Counted from the stretch's first letter, positions 33,281 to 42,753 are shown. The stretch is 59,450 nt of DNA from Accumulibacter sp036625275 (GCF_036625275.1 NZ_JAZKUD010000016.1:1-59450); one strand, 5' to 3'. The notes: generated by a model not told the origin, from the sequence alone. Program-made: numbers and translations.

Positions 33281-34204
33281 ATGGACACTCTTCTCCAGCA
33301 GTTGATCAACGGCCTCACTCTGGGTGCCGTCTACGCGCTGGTCGCTCTTGGCTACACGATGGTGTACGGCATCATCGGCCTGATCAACTTTGCCCACGGT
33401 GAGGTGGTGATGATCGGGACGATGGTCGCCTTCACCGTGATCGTTTTTCTCGCCGGTTCCGGCATGCCGCCACTGCTGGTTCTCGGCGTGGGTTTGCTGG
33501 TTTCGGTAGCGGTCTGCATGGTGCTCGGCTGGGCTCTCGAACGGGTAGCCTATCGCCCATTGCGGCATGCGCCGAGACTGACCCCGCTGATTACCGCGAT
33601 TGGCATGTCGATCGTTCTGCAGAATGTGGCGATGATCATCTGGGGTCGCAACTACATCACTTTTCCACCGATGATCAACAAGCAGATTTATGAAGTTGGC
33701 GGTGCCAGTTTCACCAACGTACAGGTTGCGATCGTTTCCCTTGCGGCATTGGTGATGCTGGGGTTGATCTACCTGGTGCACCGTACGCGCATCGGCATGG
33801 CCATGCGGGCGACGGCGCAGAACCCGCACGTGGCCTCGCTGATGGGGGTCGATATCAATCGCGTGATCGCCATGGCCTTCATCATCGGCTCGGCACTGGG
33901 CGCGGTGGCGGGTTGCATGGTCGGTTCGTATTACGAGATTGCGCATTACCAGATGGGTTTCATGCTCGGCCTGAAGGCCTTCACGGCGGCCGTTCTCGGT
34001 GGCATCGGCAATCTCGCGGGCGCCATGGCCGGCGGCCTGTTGCTGGGCCTCATCGAGGCCCTGGGTGCCGGCTACATCGGTGACCTGACCGGCAATTTCC
34101 TCGGCAGCCACTACCAGGACATCTTTGCCTTCATCGTGTTGATCATCGTCCTGATGTTTCGCCCTTCGGGCCTGTTTGGTGAACGTACTGGAGATCGCGC
34201 ATGA
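33281..34204 (+). CDS. livH: Branched-chain amino acid ABC transporter permease LivH
   Basis: The first of two inner-membrane permeases of a LivHMGF importer. The 307-residue protein is almost entirely hydrophobic with about eight membrane segments. It begins with LLQQLINGLTLGAVYALVALGYTMVYG and carries the conserved RTRIGMAMRATAQNP loop that contacts the ATPases. The ATG at 33281 fits the family start. Its last four bases overlap livM. Confidence 0.95.
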   Translation: MDTLLQQLINGLTLGAVYALVALGYTMVYGIIGLINFAHGEVVMIGTMVAFTVIVFLAGSGMPPLLVLGVGLLVSVAVCMVLGWALERVAYRPLRHAPRLTPLITAIGMSIVLQNVAMIIWGRNYITFPPMINKQIYEVGGASFTNVQVAIVSLAALVMLGLIYLVHRTRIGMAMRATAQNPHVASLMGVDINRVIAMAFIIGSALGAVAGCMVGSYYEIAHYQMGFMLGLKAFTAAVLGGIGNLAGAMAGGLLLGLIEALGAGYIGDLTGNFLGSHYQDIFAFIVLIIVLMFRPSGLFGERTGDRA

Positions 34205-35286
34205 ACGGATCCCTCAAGCGGCGCTCTGTCCTCATTCCCGGTCAGCGCCCCTGGCTAGGTTGCCTGTTGCTTGCGGCCGTCCTAGTGGCGGTGCCTTTCG
34301 TTGCCGCACTGGGTGGCCAGGCTTGGGTGCGAATTGCCAACTTCTCGATTCTCTATATTTTCCTGGCGCTTGGTCTGAACATCGTGGTCGGCTATGCAGG
34401 GCTGCTCGATCTCGGTTATGTCGCTTTTTACGCGGTTGGTGCCTATACCTATGCCCTCCTGGCATCGCCGCATTTCGGTATTCACCTGCCATTCTGGGTG
34501 ATCCTGCCGCTGGGTGCCGGCTTGGCGTGCATCTTTGGGGTTCTGCTTGGCGCGCCGACCCTGAAGCTGCGGGGCGACTATCTGGCCATTGTGACACTCG
34601 GTTTTGGTGAGATCGTTCGCATCTTCATGAACAACCTGAATGCACCAATCAACGTCACCAACGGCGCGCAGGGAATTACCCTGATCGACCCGATCCGGAT
34701 TGGCGATTTTTCGTTTGCCCAGACCAGTACCCTTCTTGGCGTGTCGTTTTCCGGGCCGCAGAAGTACTACTTTTTGCTGGTCGCGCTGGCGCTTCTGGTG
34801 ATCGTCGTCAATATCCGCTTGCAGGACTCCCGCATCGGCCGGGCCTGGCAGGCAATTCGCGAGGATGAGGTGGCTGCCAAGGCCTGCGGGATCAACACCC
34901 GGAACATCAAGTTGCTGGCTTTCGCCATGGGTGCCTCGTTCGGAGGTATCGCAGGTGGCGTTTTTTCGGCAATGCAAGGATTCGTCAGTCCCGAGAGTTT
35001 TTCACTGATGGAATCGATCACCATTCTGGCGATGGTCGTTCTCGGCGGCATGGGCCATATCCCCGGCGTGATTCTCGGTGCAGTGCTGTTGACCGGTCTT
35101 CCCGAAGCTTTGCGTTACGGCATCGAGCCACTACAGCGAGGGCTCTTCGGGCGCATGATCATTGATCCGGAGAGCTTGCGGATGCTGGTCTTCGGTCTTG
35201 CTCTGGTGCTCGTGATGCGCTTCCGGCCGGCTGGTCTCTGGCCCTCGTCGCAACGCCGCCGCGAACTGGCCGAGAGTGCGGATTGA
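34201..35286 (+). CDS. livM: Branched-chain amino acid ABC transporter permease LivM
   Basis: The second permease (361 residues). After an N-terminal lead it shows YIFLALGLNIVVGYAGLLDLGYVAFYAVGAY and the cytoplasmic coupling loop LQDSRIGRAWQAIREDEVAAKACGIN. Start overlaps livH by 4 bases (ATGA), and livG begins two bases after its stop, so the four transport genes form one operon. Confidence 0.95.
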   Translation: MNGSLKRRSVLIPGQRPWLGCLLLAAVLVAVPFVAALGGQAWVRIANFSILYIFLALGLNIVVGYAGLLDLGYVAFYAVGAYTYALLASPHFGIHLPFWVILPLGAGLACIFGVLLGAPTLKLRGDYLAIVTLGFGEIVRIFMNNLNAPINVTNGAQGITLIDPIRIGDFSFAQTSTLLGVSFSGPQKYYFLLVALALLVIVVNIRLQDSRIGRAWQAIREDEVAAKACGINTRNIKLLAFAMGASFGGIAGGVFSAMQGFVSPESFSLMESITILAMVVLGGMGHIPGVILGAVLLTGLPEALRYGIEPLQRGLFGRMIIDPESLRMLVFGLALVLVMRFRPAGLWPSSQRRRELAESAD

Positions 35287-35288
35287 CC

Positions 35289-36071
35289 ATGAGCGTTAGC
35301 GAGAAACCGCTTCTTCTTGAAGCTCACGAGGTTGCCAAACATTTCGGCGGCGTCAAGGCCTTGCATGACGTTTCGCTGACCATTCGCCGGGGCGAGATCT
35401 ATGGCCTGATCGGACCGAATGGCGCCGGCAAGACCACCTTCTTCAATTGCCTGACCGGTCTTTACAAGAATGAGAGCGGTCATTTCATCTTCGACGGCGT
35501 CAAGCTCGAAGCCGATGCACCGCACAAGGCCGCCGCGGTCGGGATTGCCCGCACCTTTCAGAACATTCGCCTGTTCGGCAACATGACGGCGATCGAGAAC
35601 GTCATGGTTGGGCGCCATTTGCGCACGCGCGCGGGCGTCTTTGGCGCGATCAGCCGCAACCCGGCCACGCGAGCAGAAGAGGCAGCGATTGTCCGCCGCG
35701 CCGAAGAACTGTTGCACTATGTGGGAATTCATGAACGGGCCCATGACTATGCCAAGCATTTGTCCTACGGCGATCAGCGGCGCCTCGAGATTGCCCGCGC
35801 CCTTGCCACCGAACCCAAGCTGCTTGCACTCGACGAACCGGCCGCCGGAATGAACGGCACCGAAACTGAGGCTTTGCGCGTGCTTGTCGAAGGCATTTGC
35901 CGGGATGGCGTGACGGTCCTGTTGATCGAGCATGATGTCAAACTGGTGATGGGGCTGTGTGGGCGGGTGGCGGTACTCGATTATGGCGAGAAAATCTGTG
36001 AGGACGTACCTGCCGTGGTGCAGAAGGACGCGCGCGTGATCGAGGCCTACCTCGGTGGATCGGTGGCCTGA
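35289..36071 (+). CDS. livG: Branched-chain amino acid ABC transporter ATPase LivG
   Basis: One of two ATPases driving the importer (260 residues). Walker A GPNGAGKTT, Q-loop ARTFQNIRLF, signature LSYGDQRR, Walker B LLALDEPAAGMN and H-loop IEHDVKLVM are intact. The insertion after the Q-loop and the closing AYLG match LivG. A TTG six bases earlier is a less likely start. Confidence 0.95.
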   Translation: MSVSEKPLLLEAHEVAKHFGGVKALHDVSLTIRRGEIYGLIGPNGAGKTTFFNCLTGLYKNESGHFIFDGVKLEADAPHKAAAVGIARTFQNIRLFGNMTAIENVMVGRHLRTRAGVFGAISRNPATRAEEAAIVRRAEELLHYVGIHERAHDYAKHLSYGDQRRLEIARALATEPKLLALDEPAAGMNGTETEALRVLVEGICRDGVTVLLIEHDVKLVMGLCGRVAVLDYGEKICEDVPAVVQKDARVIEAYLGGSVA

Positions 36072-36086
36072 AGGGAACGATGAATC

Positions 36087-36791
36087 ATGCTCGAAGTTAA
36101 CGGTTTGCGCGTTTCCTATGGCGGTATCCAGGCCGTACGCGGCATCACCTTTCATGTCAATGAGGGCGAGATGGTAGCGCTGATCGGCGCTAACGGTGCC
36201 GGCAAGAGCAGTACCTTGAGAGCGCTGTCAAGATTGCTCGATCCCGCCGGTGGCAGTGTCCGCTATCGCGGCAAGGAACTGTTGGCCTTGCCGCCACACC
36301 GCCTGGTCGGTGAAGGGATCGCTCTGGTGCCAGAGGGCAGAGGGGTCTTCCCGCGCATGAGCAGCCTCGAGAACCTGCGCATGGGTGCCTACGCGCGCAA
36401 CAACAAGGCGGAGATCGAAAGTGACCTCGAACAGGTGCTCGGGCACTTTCCCCGTCTCAAGGAACGAGCGCAGCAACTGGCGGGGACACTCTCCGGGGGG
36501 GAACAGCAGATGCTGGCGATTGGCCGGGCGATGATGAGCAAGCCGCGGCTGCTGCTGCTCGACGAACCCTCAATGGGGTTGGCGCCAATCATGGTGCAGA
36601 AAATCTTCGAGGTGATTTGTGCGGTGGCCAGCGAAGGGATGACCATTCTGCTCGTCGAGCAGAATGCCAAGCTGGCACTGGAAGTCAGTCAGCGTGGCTA
36701 TGTCATGGAGAGCGGCGAGATCACGCTGACCAACGAGTCGAAGGCTCTGCTCACCGACCCGAAAGTGCGCGCCAGCTATCTGGGCGAATAG
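36087..36791 (+). CDS. livF: Branched-chain amino acid ABC transporter ATPase LivF
   Basis: The second ATPase (234 residues). It has Walker A GANGAGKSS, the LivF-type PEGRGVFPRMSSLENL segment, signature LSGGEQQ, Walker B LLLLDEPSMGLAP and H-loop VEQNAKLAL, ending ASYLGE. It is 15 bases after livG and closes the operon, converging with the HDOD gene. Confidence 0.95.
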   Translation: MLEVNGLRVSYGGIQAVRGITFHVNEGEMVALIGANGAGKSSTLRALSRLLDPAGGSVRYRGKELLALPPHRLVGEGIALVPEGRGVFPRMSSLENLRMGAYARNNKAEIESDLEQVLGHFPRLKERAQQLAGTLSGGEQQMLAIGRAMMSKPRLLLLDEPSMGLAPIMVQKIFEVICAVASEGMTILLVEQNAKLALEVSQRGYVMESGEITLTNESKALLTDPKVRASYLGE

Positions 36792-36818
36792 CGCGGGTGG
36801 GCGTTTGCCGTGCGGGAC

Positions 36819-37991
36819 CTAAAACTCCATCGCATCGGCGAAGGCCAACGCTTGTATCTGGGCGCGGTTGAAGTGCGTGGCAGTCAGTCCGAGCATGGCC
36901 GCCTGATCGGCGATTGCCGCGCCATCATCGCGCTCACTGGCCAACGCCAGATCGAGAAAGGGTTGATAGCGACCGCCTCTGCCGAGCAGGGCATCACAGA
37001 TTGGTTCGGGCAGGCGCATCGCTTCGAGCACGTGCTCCATGCCGACGCCGAGCAAGGCGTCGAGCAAAGAGAAAGCGCCGGTGATGAAGAGGTTGTCGTA
37101 CTCCGACTTGTCGACCAGACCGCTGGCGAGCAACTCCATCAGGCGCGCTCTGAGCAGGGCGGTGTACATCAGCGCAGGTGCCATCGGGTCCTTGCTTGCT
37201 GTCGATAACAGCAGTGACAGCCAGCGGTTGAGCTTGTCGTAGCCGAGCATGTTGACGGCGTGCCGGAACGACTGGATTTCACAGGACAGGCCGAAACCGG
37301 CTGAATTGATGTAGCGCAGCAATTTGTACGAAATTGCGACATCGAGCTTGAGTGCGTCTTCGATTTCCCGAATGTCGGCATTCTTGCGGACCAGATTGAG
37401 CACCCGTACGATGTTCGCCTGTCCGGCACTGAGCTTCTTGGCCGGTACGCCGCTTGGCGAGGTGAAGAACCAGCCGGCCGCGGCCGTCATCCCGGCATCG
37501 ATGCAGGCCCGGAAATCCTCGTGGGTATCGACATTGAAAGCAATACTGATGCCGAGCGAGCGTGTCCGGACAGCGAGTAGCTTGAGTTGGGACAGCGTGA
37601 AGCAGTGGGCGTCGAAACCGATGAAGCGGTACGGCACGCCGATCGTCAAGGCCTGCGCCGCTTGCGGATCAAAATGCAGGCACACCGTCGGCTGCCAGGT
37701 CTCCAGCGCCGCGATCAGGTCCGGTCCATGCGGGCTAAGCAAGATTGCCGCGGAGAATTCGAGGGTCGCGTTTTCCGGGGTCATCCAGTCGAGAATGCTG
37801 GCATTACAGTGGCTGCCGCAATTGATGAACAGCGGTTTTCCTCCCGGTGGCCAGACCTCTGCCAGCGCGCTGAGGGCGCCCACCGCGTCCCCCATGCCAA
37901 CACCATTGCTCAGATGCAGCGTCAGACGGGTGGCGATGATCCTGCTTTGGCGATTGACCAGTGCTTGGCGGGACATGAATACTTCATTCAT
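36819..37991 (-). CDS. HDOD-domain signalling protein with degenerate EAL-like N-terminus (YuxH type)
   Basis: A 390-residue protein. The N-terminal half (about 1-190) follows the EAL-fold pattern of YuxH-type proteins (FMSRQALVNRQSRI, FINCGS, FIGFDAHCF, GISIAFNVDTHEDF) but lacks the catalytic EAL and DDFG motifs. It should therefore not cleave c-di-GMP. The C-terminal half (about 195-390) is an HDOD domain (LVRKNADIREIEDALKLDVAISYKLLRYIN, HAVNMLGYDKLNRW). Such proteins act as regulatory scaffolds; the partner here is unknown. The start at 37991 overlaps the end of the reductase gene by 8 bases, implying coupled translation. Confidence 0.85.
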   Translation of the reverse strand: MNEVFMSRQALVNRQSRIIATRLTLHLSNGVGMGDAVGALSALAEVWPPGGKPLFINCGSHCNASILDWMTPENATLEFSAAILLSPHGPDLIAALETWQPTVCLHFDPQAAQALTIGVPYRFIGFDAHCFTLSQLKLLAVRTRSLGISIAFNVDTHEDFRACIDAGMTAAAGWFFTSPSGVPAKKLSAGQANIVRVLNLVRKNADIREIEDALKLDVAISYKLLRYINSAGFGLSCEIQSFRHAVNMLGYDKLNRWLSLLLSTASKDPMAPALMYTALLRARLMELLASGLVDKSEYDNLFITGAFSLLDALLGVGMEHVLEAMRLPEPICDALLGRGGRYQPFLDLALASERDDGAAIADQAAMLGLTATHFNRAQIQALAFADAMEF

Positions 37992-39075
37992 CTGGGGCAA
38001 CCCCGGTATCGGAAGGATGGCTCGTAGGCAGCGCACGATTCGCACTCATCACCGCCAGCGTATCGGCAGCAAAGTCGAAAGAGTCCGCGAAGAATTCCTC
38101 TGCCGGCAACTGGCCATGGATCAGAAAATCTTGCCTGGCGGCGGTCACCATACCCGGTGAACCACAGACGTAGACCTGGTAGTCAGCAAGCCTGGGGTGA
38201 TCGGCCATGGCCACTGCATGCACCAGACCGCGCCGACCCGGCCAGTATTCTGTAACCGGCGAGTCGGACAGGACCGGCGTGAAATCAATATGGGGATGCT
38301 GCACAGACCACTGTTTGGCAAGGGGCAGAAGGTAAAGGTCGGCGCGACGGCGCCCCCCCCAATAGACGTGCATCGGCCTGGTGCATGCTTCCGCGATGGC
38401 GTGTTCGACAATCGCCTTGATTGGTGCAAAACCCGTGCCGCCGGCAACCAGCAGCATCGGTTTTTGGGAGTTTTCGCGCATGAAGAAACTGCCGTGTGGC
38501 CCGCGCAGGCGCAGTAGGTCTCGTTCCTTCATGGTTCCAAAGACATGTCCGGTGAACTGGCCGCCTGGCACCTGCCGAACATGCAGTTGAAGAAAGTCGT
38601 CTGCGTGCGGTGCGTTAGCCAGCGAAAACGAGCGGCGCCGGCCTTCCTTGAGCAAAATGTCCACGTATTGGCCAGCGAGAAACTGCAGGCGCTCACTGGC
38701 AGGCAGTTTGAGGTCGATGATGATCACGTCCGGGGCGGCGCGCGTGAGCTTGTGCACGCGTGCTGGCAAGGTTCTGATCGGAATATCCTCGGTCGAGCTG
38801 ACTTCCCGGCTCTCCAGGCACAGGTCGCTTCTCGCCATGGCACAGCAAAAGAGGGCGAAGCCGGCCTGGCGGTCGGCCGCACTGAGTACCTCGAACGGGG
38901 CTTTGCCGTGCGCCAGCTCGCCGCTCAGAACCTTGCCTCGACAGGTGCCACAAACACCATCCCGACAGCCGTACGGGAAGCTCAATCCCTGACGTAGCGC
39001 GGCTTCGAGAATGGTCTCGTCGGGCTCGGCGTGAAAGGTATGCCGGCTTGGCTGAACACTGACCTGAAAACCCAT
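37984..39075 (-). CDS. Ferredoxin-domain NAD(P)H:flavin oxidoreductase (CDP-6-deoxy-3,4-glucoseen reductase-like)
   Basis: A 363-residue electron-transfer reductase. An N-terminal plant-type [2Fe-2S] domain has ligands Cys37, Cys42 and Cys45 (CRDGVCGTC) and Cys77/78. An FAD domain follows (RRSFSLAN near 170) and then an NAD(P) domain (GGTGFAPIKA near 235, CGSPGM near 320). This layout is shared by CDP-6-deoxyglucoseen reductase, phenol hydroxylase reductase and other oxygenase reductases. No partner oxygenase is nearby, so the electron acceptor is unknown. A GGAGAG ribosome-binding site precedes the ATG. Confidence 0.88.
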   Translation of the reverse strand: MGFQVSVQPSRHTFHAEPDETILEAALRQGLSFPYGCRDGVCGTCRGKVLSGELAHGKAPFEVLSAADRQAGFALFCCAMARSDLCLESREVSSTEDIPIRTLPARVHKLTRAAPDVIIIDLKLPASERLQFLAGQYVDILLKEGRRRSFSLANAPHADDFLQLHVRQVPGGQFTGHVFGTMKERDLLRLRGPHGSFFMRENSQKPMLLVAGGTGFAPIKAIVEHAIAEACTRPMHVYWGGRRRADLYLLPLAKQWSVQHPHIDFTPVLSDSPVTEYWPGRRGLVHAVAMADHPRLADYQVYVCGSPGMVTAARQDFLIHGQLPAEEFFADSFDFAADTLAVMSANRALPTSHPSDTGVAPDE

Positions 39076-39102
39076 GGACTCTCCACAGATGCCTTAATCC
39101 GG

Positions 39103-39108
39103 TAAAAT
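39103..39108 (+). promoter_or_regulatory. Candidate -10 box for the SDR gene; leaderless transcript possible
   Basis: TAAAAT lies seven bases before the GTG start at 39115. If used, transcription would start at or next to the first codon, giving a leaderless mRNA. No ribosome-binding site is present, which agrees. No good -35 is visible. Confidence 0.4.
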
Positions 39109-39114
39109 TACGCA

Positions 39115-40014
39115 GTGCAAAAACTCTTGATCGTTGGTTGCGGTGACATTGCCAGCCGCTTGCTTCCCCATCTGCTGGGCCATTATCGCGTTTTCGCGCT
39201 GTTACGCGATTCCGGGCAGTGCGCCTTCTGGCGCACAAGGGGTGCCCGACCCGTCCTGGCCGACCTCGATCAGCCGGCCAGTCTGAAGCGCATCGCCGGC
39301 CTGGCTGACGTTATTGTCCATCTGGCGCCGCCACCGAATACCAACCGACGAAGTCCTTTCGGCGGACAGCGCGATACCCGTACCAGCGGATTGCTTGCTG
39401 CGTTGGCCCGCGGCAGGAGTCTACCACAGCGCATCGTGTATATAAGCACCAGTGGTGTCTATGGCGATTGCCAGGGGGAACGGATTGACGAGACGCACGG
39501 CTTACGGCCGAAGACGGCACGCGCCTGCCGCCGTGTTGACGCCGAGCGCCAGTTACGCGCTTTTGGTCAGCGCGGCGTCGTTGTCAGCATCCTGCGTGTT
39601 CCTGGCATCTATGCTTCGGATCGCCTGCCGATCGAGCGTTTGCAAAAAAGGACGCCGGCGCTGTGCACGGCCGACGATGTCTATACCAACCATATCCATG
39701 CCGAGGATCTGGTGATGCTGACCTGTGCCGCGCTGCGTTATGGGCGCAGCAACCGCACCTACAATGCGAGCGATGATTCGGAAATCAGGATGGGCGAGTA
39801 TTTCGATCTCGTTGCCGATCGTTTCGATCTGCCGCGTGTGCCGCGTCTTTCGCGTCGCGACGCCGAGCAGCAACTGTCGCCCCTGCAGTTGTCTTTCATG
39901 AGCGAATCGCGCCGTCTGAGCAACCAGCGGATCAAGAAGGAACTGCACTTCAGGCTGCGCTATAGCCGTGTCGAGGATGGTGTCGCCGCGGCCTGTGCGG
40001 AAAGGAAGCTTTGA
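39115..40014 (+). CDS. NAD(P)-dependent epimerase/dehydratase-like protein (atypical SDR, YeeZ type)
   Basis: A 299-residue Rossmann-fold protein. The N-terminal dinucleotide site is the atypical GCGDIASR. The SDR active-site region YISTSGVYGD contains the usual Ser and Tyr, but the following lysine position is replaced (RACRRVDAERQL). It continues with VSILRVPGIYASDRLP and NHIHAEDLV. Family members include YeeZ, whose substrate is unknown. It starts with GTG and ends overlapping the hemJ start. Confidence 0.85.
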   Translation: MQKLLIVGCGDIASRLLPHLLGHYRVFALLRDSGQCAFWRTRGARPVLADLDQPASLKRIAGLADVIVHLAPPPNTNRRSPFGGQRDTRTSGLLAALARGRSLPQRIVYISTSGVYGDCQGERIDETHGLRPKTARACRRVDAERQLRAFGQRGVVVSILRVPGIYASDRLPIERLQKRTPALCTADDVYTNHIHAEDLVMLTCAALRYGRSNRTYNASDDSEIRMGEYFDLVADRFDLPRVPRLSRRDAEQQLSPLQLSFMSESRRLSNQRIKKELHFRLRYSRVEDGVAAACAERKL

Positions 40015-40430
40015 TGCTGATTGTCAAGGTGTTGCATCTCTGGATGGTGGTCAGCTGGTTTGCCGGCCTGTTCTACCTGCCGCGGATCTTTGTCAATCTG
40101 GCGATGGTGGCGCCGGACAGCGCTGCCGAGCGTGACCGCCTGCTGCTGATGGCCGGCAAGCTCTACCGTTTCATGACTCCGATCGCCGCTCTGGCGGTTG
40201 CCTTGGGCCTTTGGCTATGGGTTGGTTTCGGTTTCTCGGGTGGCTGGTTGCACGCCAAGACGGCTTTGGTGGTGGCGTTGCTGGCCTATCATGCGTATTG
40301 CAATCGGCTCTTGCGCGACTTTCGGGCTGGCCGCAACCGCCATGGCCACGTTTGGTATCGCTGGTTCAATGAACTGCCGGTCCTGGTGCTACTGGCGGTG
40401 ACCTACCTGGCCGTGGTCAAGCCATTCTAG
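40014..40430 (+). CDS. hemJ: HemJ-type protoporphyrinogen IX oxidase (CopD-like membrane protein)
   Basis: A 138-residue inner-membrane protein with four hydrophobic segments. It starts with VLHLWMVVSWFAGLFYLPRIFV, including the conserved membrane histidine, and ends RWFNELPVLVLLAVTYLAVVKPF, both typical of HemJ. HemJ oxidises protoporphyrinogen IX to protoporphyrin IX in haem synthesis. GGAAAGGAAG upstream supports the ATG at 40014. The family also includes unassigned relatives, so the activity is inferred. Confidence 0.88.
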   Translation: MLIVKVLHLWMVVSWFAGLFYLPRIFVNLAMVAPDSAAERDRLLLMAGKLYRFMTPIAALAVALGLWLWVGFGFSGGWLHAKTALVVALLAYHAYCNRLLRDFRAGRNRHGHVWYRWFNELPVLVLLAVTYLAVVKPF

Positions 40431-40455
40431 TGCGCCTGTCGGGAGACAATCACTC

Positions 40456-41634
40456 GTGGAAACGTTTTTTGCAAGCTGCCCGCGCGGCTTGGAGCAACTG
40501 CTGCTTGAAGACCTCAGGGTGGCGGGTGCGCGTGATCTCAGACCGATCTTCGGTGGCGTGCATTTCCTCGCCGACTGGCCGGTCTGCTACCGTGCCAATC
40601 TGTACTCACGGATTGCCACGCGCATCCTCTGGCGAGTAGCGCTGGCGCCTTATGGCAACGAAGAGGACATCTATCGCCTGGCGCTCGATACTCCCTGGCC
40701 GAAGTGGTTCGTTTCCGAGCAGACCCTTCGGGTGGACGTCAACGCCATCAAGAGCTCATTGAAAAGCCTCGAATTCGTGACCCTGCGAATCAAGGACGCG
40801 ATCTGCGATCGTTTTCGCCGTGAAACCGGCAAGCGCCCGAGTGTCGATACGCGCCAGCCGGACCTGCGGGTATACGGTTTCATCAGCAAGGACGAATGCA
40901 CCCTCTACCTCGATACCTCGGGCGCGCCACTCTACCAGCGCGGATTTCGCCAGAAGACGGTCGATGCACCGCTCAAGGAAAACCTCGCTGCCGGCATTCT
41001 ACGCCTCAGCGGTTGGCAACCAGGCGTCGCTCTGCTCGACCCGATGTGCGGCAGTGGCACCTTTCTGCTCGAAGCCGCGCAAATCGCTCTCGGTGTGGCG
41101 CCTGGTGCGAGGCGTCCCTTTGCCTTCGAGCAGCTACGCCATTTTGACCGGGCGGTCTGGCAGCGGCTGCTCGAAGCCGCGCGTGCCGGGGAAGCGGCGG
41201 CTACCGATGCGGGAATTTTTGGCAGCGATCTCTCGCCGGTTGCCGTGCGCGCCGCGCTGGCCAATCTCGACCGCGCCGGACTGCTGCCGCTGGTCACCTT
41301 AAACACCGGCGACTTGCTTGAAATCAAGGCTCCAGCCGAGCACGGCGTGATGGTCAGCAATCCGCCCTACGGCGAACGCGTCTCCGACCATGACCAGTTG
41401 GCGCAGTTTTACCCCTTGCTCGGCAGTGCGCTAAAGCGCCGCTTCGCTGGCTGGAACTGCTACCTGATCAGCGCCGACACCCGTCTGCCGAAAATGGTCC
41501 GTCTGACCCCCAGCAGGAAGATACCCCTGTTCAACGGGGCGCTGGAATGCCGTCTTTATGAATTCCGGATGGTGGCGGGCAGCAACCGTGGCAGCACGGC
41601 GAATTCCTCGATTCTTGACAGTTCGTGCAGTTGA
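40456..41634 (+). CDS. rlmL: THUMP-domain class I rRNA methyltransferase (RlmL-like)
   Basis: A 392-residue protein matching the N-terminal half of E. coli RlmKL, which makes m2G2445 in 23S rRNA. THUMP region about 50-165 (DTRQPDLRVYGFISKDECTLYLDTSG), then the linker GFRQKTVDAPLKE, the SAM site LLDPMCGSGTFLLEAA and catalytic motif NPPYGERV. The RlmK half is absent, as in many proteobacteria that use a stand-alone RlmL. The start is GTG at 40456. Confidence 0.9.
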   Translation: METFFASCPRGLEQLLLEDLRVAGARDLRPIFGGVHFLADWPVCYRANLYSRIATRILWRVALAPYGNEEDIYRLALDTPWPKWFVSEQTLRVDVNAIKSSLKSLEFVTLRIKDAICDRFRRETGKRPSVDTRQPDLRVYGFISKDECTLYLDTSGAPLYQRGFRQKTVDAPLKENLAAGILRLSGWQPGVALLDPMCGSGTFLLEAAQIALGVAPGARRPFAFEQLRHFDRAVWQRLLEAARAGEAAATDAGIFGSDLSPVAVRAALANLDRAGLLPLVTLNTGDLLEIKAPAEHGVMVSNPPYGERVSDHDQLAQFYPLLGSALKRRFAGWNCYLISADTRLPKMVRLTPSRKIPLFNGALECRLYEFRMVAGSNRGSTANSSILDSSCS

Positions 41635-41695
41635 CGCCGAACAGGCCGGCGCCTAAGATCACAAGGTTTTTTTGCCAGGGTGCTGTGCGGTGAGA

Positions 41696-42658
41696 ATGGA
41701 GCAGTTATACAACCTGATCAGGTCTGATCTGGAGGCGGTTGACGCGGTGATCCGCCAGCGACTCCATTCCGACGTGGTACTGGTTCGGCAGGTCGCCGAA
41801 TACATCGTTCAGAGTGGCGGCAAGAGACTGCGTCCGGCACTGGTACTGCTTTCGGCTGGTGCGCTGGGTTATCGCGGTACGCATCACCACGAACTGTCCG
41901 CAGTGATCGAGTTCATTCATACGGCCACCTTGCTACATGACGATGTGGTCGACGCTTCCGACCTGCGGCGCGGCCGTGAGACCGCCAACGCGATGTTCGG
42001 TAACTCGGCCAGCGTGCTGGTGGGTGACTTTCTGTATTCGCGAGCCTTCCAGATGATGGTTACAGTCAACGACATGCGCATCATGCGGGTGTTGTCGGAT
42101 GCAACCAACCTCATTGCCGAGGGCGAAGTGTTGCAATTGATGAACTGCCACGACGCCAACGTCGATGAGGCGAGTTATCTGCAAGTGATCCGCTACAAGA
42201 CGGCAAAGCTGTTCGAGGCAGCGGCACAACTGGGCGCGATCATCGGCGGCGCCACGGTCGCCATCGAGCAGGCGATGGCGACCTACGGCATCCATCTGGG
42301 GACAGCGTTTCAGTTGATTGACGACGTGCTTGACTATTCGGGCGCTGAACTGGAGACCGGCAAGCATCTCGGTGACGACCTGGCTGAAGGTAAGCCAACG
42401 CTGCCCCTGATTTTCGTACTTCAGAACGGGACCGCGGAACAGGCGGCCTGCGTACGGCAGGCGATCGAGAGTGGTGGGCGCGACGCACTGCCCGAGGTGT
42501 TGGCGGCGATTCGCGCAACGGGGGCGCTCGAATACGCGACACAGAAGGCCAAGGCGGAGGCAGAGCGCGCTGCGCTTGTGCTCGAACAGGTCCCCCCTTC
42601 TCAATACAAGGATTCCTTGTTAGAATTATGCCTCTTCGCAGTAGCTAGAAGCTATTAG
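41696..42658 (+). CDS. ispB: Octaprenyl (polyprenyl) diphosphate synthase
   Basis: Makes the long isoprenoid side chain of ubiquinone. The 320-residue protein has both aspartate-rich motifs (LLHDDVVDASDLRRG and LIDDVLDYSG), GGKRLRPALVLL and GKPTLPLIFVLQ. The product length cannot be read from sequence alone. The ATG at 41696 is chosen; the frame is open 24 bases earlier. A tRNA-Pro gene follows 18 bases after the stop. Confidence 0.95.
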   Translation: MEQLYNLIRSDLEAVDAVIRQRLHSDVVLVRQVAEYIVQSGGKRLRPALVLLSAGALGYRGTHHHELSAVIEFIHTATLLHDDVVDASDLRRGRETANAMFGNSASVLVGDFLYSRAFQMMVTVNDMRIMRVLSDATNLIAEGEVLQLMNCHDANVDEASYLQVIRYKTAKLFEAAAQLGAIIGGATVAIEQAMATYGIHLGTAFQLIDDVLDYSGAELETGKHLGDDLAEGKPTLPLIFVLQNGTAEQAACVRQAIESGGRDALPEVLAAIRATGALEYATQKAKAEAERAALVLEQVPPSQYKDSLLELCLFAVARSY

Positions 42659-42676
42659 CACTGTCGTCGCATCGGT

Positions 42677-42753
<77 letters not shown>

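Noticed and set aside
38341..38360. C-run in the reductase gene as a frameshift site
   Set aside because: The reductase frame is continuous and all motifs before and after it are in one frame.
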